From Candidatus Adiutrix sp. (lineage in GTDB: Bacteria; Desulfobacterota; Desulfarculia; Adiutricales; Adiutricaceae), in NCBI GenBank assembly GCA_031263565.1, contig JAISFR010000145.1:1-54735 (forward strand): 54,735 nt of DNA, written 5' to 3'. Shown here piece by piece: positions 43,410-51,042 of this stretch. Both the position numbers and the translations under genes were made by a program. Numbering within the stretch: the stretch's first letter is position 1; the number at the start of each line of letters is the position of its first letter. The notes beneath the pieces were generated by a model. It made no database searches. It was given only the letters and a program-made list of their open reading frames with translations, and was not told the DNA's origin.

Positions 43410-46094
43410 ATGAAGAAATTCATTTTCCTGGGCCTGTTGACCCTGGCCTTTGTTTCTCCGGCCCCCGGCGCTTCGGCCCAGGAGGGGGCCCGGGTGGCGG
43501 TGATGCCCGTGGCCGTGACGGCCGAAGGCGCCCAGTTGGAGCAACTGGGGCGGCTGGCCAAGGGCCTCAACAGCGTGGTCAACACCTCCCTGGCCGACCA
43601 GGGCTTTATGGCCATTGCCCTGGGCGACAACGTCCTGGCCCAGAGCGAGGCCACCGTCAAGGCCCAGGCCAGGGAAATGGGGGCGGATTATCTTTTCAGC
43701 GCCAGGGTCACCAAAAGCGGCGAGCGCTACGTCATGACCGGCCAGCTTCAGGCCTTAAGCGCCGCCGGCCGCTCTTCCGACCGGGCCAGCGTGACTTCCG
43801 AAGCCCCCACTCAACTGCCCCAGGCCGCCGAGCGGATCGTTTTCATGACCACCGACCATCTTCTGGGCGGCGGGGCCAAGGTGGTCTCGGTGGAGGTCAG
43901 CGGCAGCACCATGCTGGACAGGCAGGCCATTTTAAACGCCCTGCGCATCAAGGCCGGCGGCACCTACAATGAAGCCAAGGCCACCAGCGACCTCAAGCGG
44001 ATTTATGCCATGGGCTACTTCGAAGACGTCCAGGTGGAGACCAGGGAGGTGGCCGGCGGGGTGGCCGTGCGGTTCCACGTGATCGAAAGAGCCCAACTGG
44101 CCAACATCGTCTTCAGGGGCAACAAGAAGTTCGACGATGAAGACCTCTTGAAGGTCATCGGCATCAAGCCCAATGACATCCCCAGCGAACGCAGCATCGC
44201 CGAATCGGTGGAAAACATCAAACGGCTCTATGTGGACAAGGGTTTTCCCAATGTTCAGGTCATGACCGCCATCGAATCCGAGGGCGAGGGCCGGGCCGTT
44301 CTGGTTTATGACCTGGCCGAAGGCGGCAAGATTTATATCAAAAATATTGAATTTGACGGCAATGAGTTCTATTCCGACTGGACCCTCAGCCGGAAGATCG
44401 AAACTTCCAGCCGCAACATACTGATTTCCTGGATCAGCGGCTCCGGCAAGCTGAATCAGGAAAAGCTCTCCGGCGACTCCCAGCGCCTGGAGGCCTTTTA
44501 CCACAACACCGGCTTTCTCCAGGCCCAGGTGGGCGACCCCGTCGTCAGCGGCGGGGAGGACGGGGCCCTGACCATCACCTTTCCCATTATTGAAGGCCAG
44601 CGTTTCAAGGTCGGCCAGGTCACGGTCGGCGGCCAGACCCTGCCGGACGACGACCTGAAGAAGATCATGAAGTTCATCGAACTGAAGAACGAGACCTGGT
44701 TCAGCCGGGAAATCCTTCAGCTGGACGTCAAGAGCCTTCAGACCTACTATTCCGACAAGGGCTACGCCCACAACTCGGTGGAGCCCCAGATCACCGGCCC
44801 CCGCGACGGCGACTTTCTGGATGTGGAATATGTCGTCCAGCCCAGCAACAAGGTCTACTTCGACCGCATCACCATCGTCGGCAACGACAAGACCCGCGAC
44901 AAGGTCATCCGCCGTCAGCTCTCGGTGGTCGAGGGGGATCTCTTCTCCTCTTCCAGGATTCAGGGCAGCCAGTCCAACCTGATGCGCAGCACCTATTTCG
45001 AACAGGTCAACCTGGTGCCGGGCCCCTCCGACAGCGACGACAAGATGAACCTGCGCGTCGAGGTCAAGGAGCGGCCCACCGGCTCTTTCCAGATCGGCGG
45101 CGGCTACAGCAGCTACAATTCCCTCTTCGGCCTCATCCGGGTCACCCAGGACAATCTCTTCGGTTACGGCCGCCGCATTTCGGTGGAAGCCAATATCGGC
45201 TCCAAGAGCAATCATTACGACATCTCCTTCACCGATCCCTGGGTCTTCGACATTCCGCTGACCATGGGCCTGGACCTCTTCAAATACGAAAACAAATACG
45301 ACTACTATACCAAGGATTCCACGGGCTTCGCCGTGCGGGCCGGCTACCCCGTCTGGGGCAATTTCTACATCAGCGCCCGTTACTCCCTGGAAGACATCAA
45401 CATCAAGGACGTCAGCGCCGGTTCCTCGGAATATCTGACCTCCATGCAGAACTACAACCGCGACAGCATTCTGACCATCAGCCTGCGGCGGGACACCCGC
45501 AACCACTTCTTCTTCCCCAACCAGGGCTCGGTGGCCAGGTTGAGCTACGCCAAGGCTTCCCATTTCCTGGGGGGCGAGAGCGACTTCAGCCGCTACGAGG
45601 TCGAAGGCGCGGTCTGGATTCCGGCTCCCTTCTGGCGGGGCGCCTCGCTCATGTTCCACGGCCAGGCCGGCTACATGAAGGAAGACCGGGCCGGGGGCCT
45701 GCCGACCTACGAAAAATACATGCTCGGCGGCATCAACAGCGTCCGCGGCTATGACTGGTATTCCATCTCGCCCACCGACCACCAGGGGGCCACCATCGGC
45801 GGCGAAAAAATGATGAGTTTCAACGTCGAATTGTCCCTGCCCATTCTCCGCGAACAGGGCCTCTACGGCGTGGTCTTCTACGACATGGGCGACGTCTGGA
45901 CCAACGACAATATCAACAGCCTGGGTGAACACAGCAGCGCCTACAGTTTCGACAGTTTACGGAAAAGCTACGGCGCGGGCCTCCGTTATCTGTCGCCGAT
46001 GGGCCCCTTCCGCATCGAGTACGGCCGGCCTCTGGACGCCAGGCCGGGCGAGTCCAAGGGCCAGTGGGAATTCACCATGGGGTCCATGTTCTAG
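43410..46094 (+). CDS. bamA: outer-membrane protein assembly factor BamA with extra N-terminal domain
   Basis: 894 residues against about 800 in E. coli. A signal peptide (about 1-24) is followed by an extra domain (about 27-125, ARVAVMPVAVTAEG to GADYLFSARVTKSG) that resembles the TolB N-terminal fold. Five POTRA repeats start near 150, and the 16-strand barrel near 555. The conserved VRGYDW lies in loop 6, and the end is aromatic (GSMF). ATG 43410 has GAGGT 5 nt upstream and starts the signal peptide MKKFIFLGLL. It folds barrels such as the autotransporter into the outer membrane. Confidence 0.94.
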   Translation: MKKFIFLGLLTLAFVSPAPGASAQEGARVAVMPVAVTAEGAQLEQLGRLAKGLNSVVNTSLADQGFMAIALGDNVLAQSEATVKAQAREMGADYLFSARVTKSGERYVMTGQLQALSAAGRSSDRASVTSEAPTQLPQAAERIVFMTTDHLLGGGAKVVSVEVSGSTMLDRQAILNALRIKAGGTYNEAKATSDLKRIYAMGYFEDVQVETREVAGGVAVRFHVIERAQLANIVFRGNKKFDDEDLLKVIGIKPNDIPSERSIAESVENIKRLYVDKGFPNVQVMTAIESEGEGRAVLVYDLAEGGKIYIKNIEFDGNEFYSDWTLSRKIETSSRNILISWISGSGKLNQEKLSGDSQRLEAFYHNTGFLQAQVGDPVVSGGEDGALTITFPIIEGQRFKVGQVTVGGQTLPDDDLKKIMKFIELKNETWFSREILQLDVKSLQTYYSDKGYAHNSVEPQITGPRDGDFLDVEYVVQPSNKVYFDRITIVGNDKTRDKVIRRQLSVVEGDLFSSSRIQGSQSNLMRSTYFEQVNLVPGPSDSDDKMNLRVEVKERPTGSFQIGGGYSSYNSLFGLIRVTQDNLFGYGRRISVEANIGSKSNHYDISFTDPWVFDIPLTMGLDLFKYENKYDYYTKDSTGFAVRAGYPVWGNFYISARYSLEDINIKDVSAGSSEYLTSMQNYNRDSILTISLRRDTRNHFFFPNQGSVARLSYAKASHFLGGESDFSRYEVEGAVWIPAPFWRGASLMFHGQAGYMKEDRAGGLPTYEKYMLGGINSVRGYDWYSISPTDHQGATIGGEKMMSFNVELSLPILREQGLYGVVFYDMGDVWTNDNINSLGEHSSAYSFDSLRKSYGAGLRYLSPMGPFRIEYGRPLDARPGESKGQWEFTMGSMF

Positions 46095-46140
46095 TGGCTA
46101 ATGGCAAAAGTTATGGACATAACTTTTGCCATTAGCCACT
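46093..46140. repeat. perfect 23-bp inverted repeat overlapping the bamA stop
   Basis: Arms 46093-46115 and 46118-46140 are exact complements with only two bases between them. The sequence is AT-richer than the flanks and includes the last two bases of the bamA stop codon. No T tract follows, so it is not a standard terminator. It may be a transcript-end hairpin or a relic of a small mobile repeat. Confidence 0.85.
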
Positions 46141-46185
46141 GAGGGCCGGCGCCGGGCCGTTCCCCGGTACTAGACGGAGTGCGCT

Positions 46186-47505
46186 ATGATGCCTTTACCG
46201 CGCCTGATCGCTTTACTGAGCCTGACTTTTCTCCTGACCGGTCTGCCGGGGGCCGCCCCGGCCCAGGACCCGGAACCGCAACCGGGCAAGGCCGAAGTAT
46301 ACATCGACATCAATCTCGACCCGGGCCAGAAACACAGAATCGCCATTTGCGACCTGCTGCCCTCAAGCGGCTCAGGGGGCGAGCAGGCCACCTATCTGCC
46401 CAACCGACTGGCGGCCAACCTGGCCATGACCGGGCTCTTCACCAATCTGGACAAGCGCTCTTTCCTGGAGGCCGACCCCCGGGCCGGCCTCGACGGCCAG
46501 AGCAGCCCCGACTATGCGGCCTGGGCCCGCCTCAACGCCGGCTATCTGGTCAAAGGCGGAATAACGCTGTCCGGCTCCCGCCTGACCCTGGAAATGCGTC
46601 TCTTTGACGTGGCCGAAAAGCGGCAGATGCTCGGCAAGCGTTACAGCGGCAACGTCAAAGATGGCCGCAAGATGATCAACCAGTTCACCAACGCGGTGCT
46701 GGAAGCCATCACCGGCACCCCCGGGGTCTTCGGTTCCCAGATCATTTTCGCCTCCGGCCCGCCGGACAGGAAAAGCATCATGATGACCGAACTGGGCGGC
46801 GACGACGCCACCCAGGTCGCCGGCTACAAAGGCGGCCCCAGCACCCAGCCGACCCTGGGGCCCGGCGGCCGCACGGCCTGGGTCCACCGTAACGGCTCCA
46901 GTTGGGAACTGGTGGTGGACGGCAAGGTCGTGTCCTCCGGCCCCACCCATCTTTCGCCGGCCTTCATGCCCAACGGCACGGTGGCCGCCGCCTATTCGGA
47001 GGCCCAGAAGACTTCCATTTACGCCTTTTCCGGCCGCGCCAAAACCCTTTTGGCCGGCCCTGGGGGCATTAACGTCTCCCCCACCTTTTCTCCGGACGGT
47101 TCCCGCCTGGCCTTCGCCTCCGATCTGGGGGGCAGCTCGGCCATTTACCTGGCCCCGGCCGGCGGCGGCCCGCCCAGCCGACTGACCAATACCGGCAAGG
47201 CCACCGACCCGGCCTGGTCGCCCACCGGCGAATTAATCGCCTTTGTCTCCCGGGAGACCGACATCTGTGTCATCCGCCCCGACGGCACCGGCTTACGTCA
47301 GTTGACCGGCGGCCAGGGCGCCAATTATCGCCCCAGCTTCTCGCCCGACGGCCGGATGATCGTCTTCTCCAGCACCCGCAACGGCCGCCAGCAGCTTTTC
47401 GTCATGGCCGCCAACGGCGACAGCCAGCAGCCTCTGATGCCCAATTACCAGCCGGCCCAGGAACAGCCCTACTGGAGCCCGACCATGCCCGCGGATTTCA
47501 AATGA
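46186..47505 (+). CDS. tolB: Tol-Pal system beta-propeller TolB
   Basis: 439 residues. Signal peptide (about 1-25, APAQ), then the N-terminal D1 domain (about 30-185, KHRIAICDLLPSSG, DGRKMINQFTNAVLEAITG) and a six-blade propeller of PD40 repeats (SPTFSPDGSRLAFASD, PSFSPDGRMIVFSST). It binds Pal in the periplasm. tolQ, tolR and tolA are not in the window. A second propeller gene starts 1 nt after its stop. Confidence 0.93.
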   Translation: MMPLPRLIALLSLTFLLTGLPGAAPAQDPEPQPGKAEVYIDINLDPGQKHRIAICDLLPSSGSGGEQATYLPNRLAANLAMTGLFTNLDKRSFLEADPRAGLDGQSSPDYAAWARLNAGYLVKGGITLSGSRLTLEMRLFDVAEKRQMLGKRYSGNVKDGRKMINQFTNAVLEAITGTPGVFGSQIIFASGPPDRKSIMMTELGGDDATQVAGYKGGPSTQPTLGPGGRTAWVHRNGSSWELVVDGKVVSSGPTHLSPAFMPNGTVAAAYSEAQKTSIYAFSGRAKTLLAGPGGINVSPTFSPDGSRLAFASDLGGSSAIYLAPAGGGPPSRLTNTGKATDPAWSPTGELIAFVSRETDICVIRPDGTGLRQLTGGQGANYRPSFSPDGRMIVFSSTRNGRQQLFVMAANGDSQQPLMPNYQPAQEQPYWSPTMPADFK

Positions 47506-47506
47506 G

Positions 47507-48406
47507 ATGATGTTTTCCACCGAATTTCTGCGGCCCGGCCGCCTGACGGGCGCGCTTTGGCTGGTTCTGCTCCTGGCGGCTCCGGCCTGGGCGGAGGAAA
47601 AGATAGTCATCAGCCCGGGGACCTGTCTGATCTTCGCCGCCGGCGAGCGGGAGCAGCGCTCCATCATGATGGTGGACCCGGCCGGCGGCCGGCCCGCTGT
47701 TCTGGCCGACCTGGAAGGGGCCCTGGACAGCCAGCCGGCGGTCGGCCCCCAGGGCCAGCTGGCCTGGATCCGGCAAAACGGCCCGGACTGGGAACTGATG
47801 GAAAACGGCCGGGCGGTTTCCGGCGGAGCGTTGCACCTTTCGCCGGCTTACAGCCCGGACGGCACTCTGGCCGCCGCCGTGTCCGGGGCGGAGGAGACCA
47901 GCATATTCGCTTTCCGGGACGGGGGGCGGAAAATCCTGGCGGCCGGGGGGCCGGGCGGCTTGGCCGTTTCGCCCAGCTTTTCTCCGGACGGTTCCCGGCT
48001 GGCCTATGTGAGCAACCACGCGGGCCGGCCTCGGATCTATGTGACCGCGCCCGGGAGCGGCTCCCCCGGCTCCGCGCTCTGGTCCTCCCCGACAGCCAAC
48101 AGCGACCCGGACTGGTCGCCTGACGGCCGCTACATAGTCTTCGTCAGCGATGAGAAAGACATCGGCCTGATCCGGCCCGACGGCCGGGATTTCCGGCAAC
48201 TGACCAGTAAGCAGGGCGTCAACGGCGACCCGGCCTTTTCGCCGGACGGTCAACTGATTGTTTTCAGCAGCGACCGGGATGGACTAAGGCAACTGTGGGT
48301 CATGCGCCCCGACGGCAGCGGGCAGCGGCCGCTTCTGCCGGGCTGGCCGTTCAGTCAGAGCCTGCCGGTCTGGAGCGCGGTCAGGCCGGCCCAGGGGAAA
48401 TTTTGA
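47507..48406 (+). CDS. TolB-like propeller protein lacking the D1 domain
   Basis: 299 residues with a signal peptide (about 1-25, APAWA) and PD40 repeats only (PSFSPDGSRLAYVSN, PAFSPDGQLIVFSSD). Several stretches match the propeller of the TolB just upstream, such as LHLSPAYSPDGTLAAAVSGAEETSIFAF against LSPAFMPNGTVAAAYSEAQKTSIYAF in part. It is probably a tandem duplicate that lost the N-terminal domain. It may modulate Pal binding or act separately. Confidence 0.85.
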   Translation: MMFSTEFLRPGRLTGALWLVLLLAAPAWAEEKIVISPGTCLIFAAGEREQRSIMMVDPAGGRPAVLADLEGALDSQPAVGPQGQLAWIRQNGPDWELMENGRAVSGGALHLSPAYSPDGTLAAAVSGAEETSIFAFRDGGRKILAAGGPGGLAVSPSFSPDGSRLAYVSNHAGRPRIYVTAPGSGSPGSALWSSPTANSDPDWSPDGRYIVFVSDEKDIGLIRPDGRDFRQLTSKQGVNGDPAFSPDGQLIVFSSDRDGLRQLWVMRPDGSGQRPLLPGWPFSQSLPVWSAVRPAQGKF

Positions 48407-48445
48407 AAAATCATTCCCGGCGGCGCGTTAGCGCGACAAAAAAGA

Positions 48446-48473
48446 TTGACTTTTAGGCCGGAGCAGATATAGT
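48446..48473 (+). promoter_or_regulatory. promoter upstream of pal
   Basis: TTGACT (48446-48451), 16 bp, then TATAGT (48468-48473). It gives pal a leader of about 320 nt. Confidence 0.65.
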
Positions 48474-48479
48474 ATAAAG

Positions 48480-48801
48480 TCGTTTGCTGGCGGGGCTTTT
48501 TTCAGGCTCTCGAGGATAAGGGTTTGAAATTCCGCCGGCATCCCTGGGCCGACGGGCCGTAATATACATAGCCGGGTTTCCGTGACATCTCAGATAAGGT
48601 AAAGGAATCGTTGGGCATAAGGGGTTCCGGCGCCTGCTTGGGTAAGAAACCGGCCGAGGGCGTCGAAACCGGGCCGGTTGCCATTTAGCTGCTTTCCGGT
48701 GACCGGCGCTCAGGATCGCCTGGCGATCTTAAGAAGTGACAAGGGGAATAGAAGAGCCCTTCGAGGGTTGCAGTTTGCTGTGAAAGCAAGGAGGATTTAG
48801 C
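48480..48801 (+). other. long GC-rich leader of pal, possible structured RNA
   Basis: About 320 nt with no reading frame on the plus strand and several hairpins, for example a 7-bp stem with a 1-nt centre at 48716-48730. It could hold a small RNA or a regulatory leader, but I recognise no known family. An AGGAGG lies 8 nt before the pal start. Confidence 0.3.
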
Positions 48802-49254
48802 ATGAGAAAATTTATGTTGCTTGTTTTGGCGGGTCTTTTGATCATGCCCCTGGCCGCTGGTTGCGGCAGCAAGAAAACGCAGTACACCGGGTCGACTTAC
48901 GAGGCCCTGAAGGCCGCCTTCCTGGGCGATCATGTCTACTTTGACTTTGATCGTTACAATATCCGGCCTGACGGCGCGGCCATCATTCAGGCCAAGGCCG
49001 CCTTCATGTCCCAGTACCCGGGCGTTCGGGCTGAAATTCAGGGCCACTGCGACGAACGCGGCACCGAGGTCTACAACATGGCCCTTGGTGACCGCCGCGC
49101 CCGCGCCACCTACAACTACATCACCAGCCTCGGCGTGGACGGCTCCCGCCTGACTACCGTTTCCTACGGCAAGGAACGGCCCCTGGACCCTGCCCACAGC
49201 GAAGCCGCCTGGGCCCGCAACCGCCGCGCCCAGTTCGTGATCATGGGCGAATAA
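48802..49254 (+). CDS. pal: peptidoglycan-associated lipoprotein Pal
   Basis: 150 residues. A lipoprotein signal with lipobox LAAGC (lipidated Cys at about 21) leads to an OmpA-like domain: VYFDFDRYNIRP, then GHCDERGTEVYNMALGDRRA with the Asp and Arg that bind diaminopimelate. It ties the outer membrane to peptidoglycan and binds TolB. The linker is short. Confidence 0.96.
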   Translation: MRKFMLLVLAGLLIMPLAAGCGSKKTQYTGSTYEALKAAFLGDHVYFDFDRYNIRPDGAAIIQAKAAFMSQYPGVRAEIQGHCDERGTEVYNMALGDRRARATYNYITSLGVDGSRLTTVSYGKERPLDPAHSEAAWARNRRAQFVIMGE

Positions 49255-49292
49255 GCCAGCCGCCCGCCTCGGCCGACAGGCAGCCGACCATC

Positions 49293-49324
49293 AAAGAACC
49301 CGGAAGATTCCGGGTTCTTTTTTT
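49293..49324 (+). terminator. Rho-independent terminator behind pal
   Basis: A 12-bp stem (49294-49305 with 49308-49319), a very short loop and a T tract. It ends the tolB-pal block. Confidence 0.92.
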
Positions 49325-49531
49325 AATGGCGCGGCCCGGCGCCGGGTTAAGCTTTACCTCCGGCCGGGGCTGCGTTTTAGTTGGAGTTAATTGTAAAAAA
49401 GATTAAAGCCCGAGGCCTGAAAGGCCGATAGGAATAACAGGAGAGCAGCCGGGGCGCCGGCCCGGCGGCCCTGATTCCAATTCCATTTCAAAGTTGTTTT
49501 GAACCGGATTTTGGAAGGCGAGGAGGTCCCT

Positions 49532-49753
49532 ATGTTGGTCCATCCCGAAGTCGGCGCCTGGCTCAACCGCCAGAGCCGCAGTGAACTGGAAGAAAAGAAG
49601 CCCCGTCCCCTGGTCGTTCGCGGTGAGAAGATCGGCAAGGGCGGCGCGGAAAAGACCCGGGCCGCCCAAAAATACGATCCCGAGGCCGGAGAGCGCGGCG
49701 AAGAGGTGGAATACCTCAATGAGCGCCAGACCAGCCTGAATCTATACGCCTGA
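49532..49753 (+). CDS. small hypothetical protein
   Basis: 73 residues from ATG 49532, which has AGGAGG 6 nt upstream; the frame opens at 49499. It is rich in charge (KIGKGGAEKTRAAQKYDPEAGERGEE), without Cys or membrane helix. I recognise no family. The good ribosome-binding site supports translation. Confidence 0.55.
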   Translation: MLVHPEVGAWLNRQSRSELEEKKPRPLVVRGEKIGKGGAEKTRAAQKYDPEAGERGEEVEYLNERQTSLNLYA

Positions 49754-49785
49754 GCGGCGGCTCCGGAAGGCCTGGCAAGCTGAAA

Positions 49786-50835
49786 TCACTGGGTCTTGAT
49801 CATGGTCCAGGCTTCGTCGTAAAGCCGGTTGGCCGAGCCCAAGTCATTTATGTATTCCATTTTCTCCAAAATCGGGCCCCGGGGGTACATGGCCGGATTG
49901 TCCAGATATTCCTGGGGAATGAAGGCCCGGGCGGCGGCGTTGGGGGTGGCGTAGCGGGTTGAGATGGCCAGCTTGGCCCCGACTTTGGCGTCCAGCAGGT
50001 AATTCATGAAGAGATAGGCGTTTTCCAGGTTGGGGGCCCTCTGGGGGATGGCCACCAGGTCGGTCCAGATCTCGCAGCCCTCTTCGGGAATAATGTAATG
50101 AACGTCCTGGTCTTCCTCGTCGTGGGACTTGAGGGCCTCGCCGCTGTAAACCTGGGCCACGGTGGCAATGCCGCTCAGGACCTTGTTCAGGCCGCCCACC
50201 CCGCCGTCAAAACTCAGTAAAGCGGGGCGTTTGGTGGTGGCCGTCAAAAGCCGCACGGCCTCCTCGATTTCTTTGGAATTGGTGCTGTTGAAAGAGTAGC
50301 CCAGATATTTCAAGGCTGAACCCAGACAGTCGCGGGCGGTGTCGAAGAGAACGAAGCGGCTCCCTTTGGCGTTCGGGTCGAAGACCAGGCCCCAGGATTT
50401 CCAGATCTGGCCCGGGTCCGCACTGCGGACGGCCAGGCCGGAAGTGCCCCACTGATAGGGGATGCTGTACCTGTGGCCGGGGTCGGCGGCCAGGGCCGCG
50501 AATTGGGGATCGAGATTGCCCAGATTCGGCAGGCGCGCATGATCCAGTTCCTGGATCAGCTTCAAATTGGTCAGGCTGGGCATGACGTAGGTGGAGGGCA
50601 CGATGATGTCGTACTTGCCCAGGCCGCCGCCCTTGTCGAGCTTGATCACCATTTCCTCGTTGGATTCGTAGTTGTCCTCGCGGACGTCGACGTCAAACCG
50701 CTTTTCAAAGTCGCTGATCACTTCCGGGTCCATATATTCCGACCAGATGAAGACATTCAGGGTGCCGGCGGCCGAGGCCGGGGCGGCCGGCCCGAAGACC
50801 AGCAGCAGAGCGGCCAGGGCGAGTAAATTTTTCAT
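49786..50835 (-). CDS. potD: polyamine ABC transporter substrate-binding protein (PotD-like)
   Basis: 349 residues. A signal peptide (about 1-22, APASA) leads to a type II periplasmic binding fold with LNVFIWSEYMDPEVISDFEK, YDIIVPSTYVM and PYQWGTSGLAVR, all typical of PotD/PotF. It would bind spermidine or putrescine. PotA, B and C are not nearby, so it is an orphan in this window. It has its own promoter and lies downstream of the Can1-like gene on the same strand. Confidence 0.9.
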   Translation of the reverse strand: MKNLLALAALLLVFGPAAPASAAGTLNVFIWSEYMDPEVISDFEKRFDVDVREDNYESNEEMVIKLDKGGGLGKYDIIVPSTYVMPSLTNLKLIQELDHARLPNLGNLDPQFAALAADPGHRYSIPYQWGTSGLAVRSADPGQIWKSWGLVFDPNAKGSRFVLFDTARDCLGSALKYLGYSFNSTNSKEIEEAVRLLTATTKRPALLSFDGGVGGLNKVLSGIATVAQVYSGEALKSHDEEDQDVHYIIPEEGCEIWTDLVAIPQRAPNLENAYLFMNYLLDAKVGAKLAISTRYATPNAAARAFIPQEYLDNPAMYPRGPILEKMEYINDLGSANRLYDEAWTMIKTQ

Positions 50836-50890
50836 GCGAACCTCCCGGGGAAAAAGGGGGAACCGCCGAAACAGCGGCTACAGGGTTTAA

Positions 50891-50919
50891 CATATAATAT
50901 AAATCCGTCTTTTTGTCCA
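50891..50919 (-). promoter_or_regulatory. promoter of potD
   Basis: On the minus strand TGGACA (50914-50919), 17 bp, then TATATG (50891-50896), 55 bp before the start. Confidence 0.65.
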
Positions 50920-51042
50920 TAAAAAACGCCGGATTAGGTTCGGAGAACGGCTGAGGGGCGGCCACGCAAAAAATTTGATGCGGGCAGAGACGGCCGTGCC
51001 GTAGCGGCTGAGAAGGGCCGCCTCCTGAGGTCATCCGGCAGG

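Noticed and set aside
43932-45932. 666-codon antisense frame opposite bamA
   Set aside because: Same reason; no start signal or domain.
48585-48593. Minus-strand CTGAGATGT, as at the 5' end of E. coli 6S RNA
   Set aside because: Only nine bases match; no 6S-like closing stem or central bubble could be drawn.
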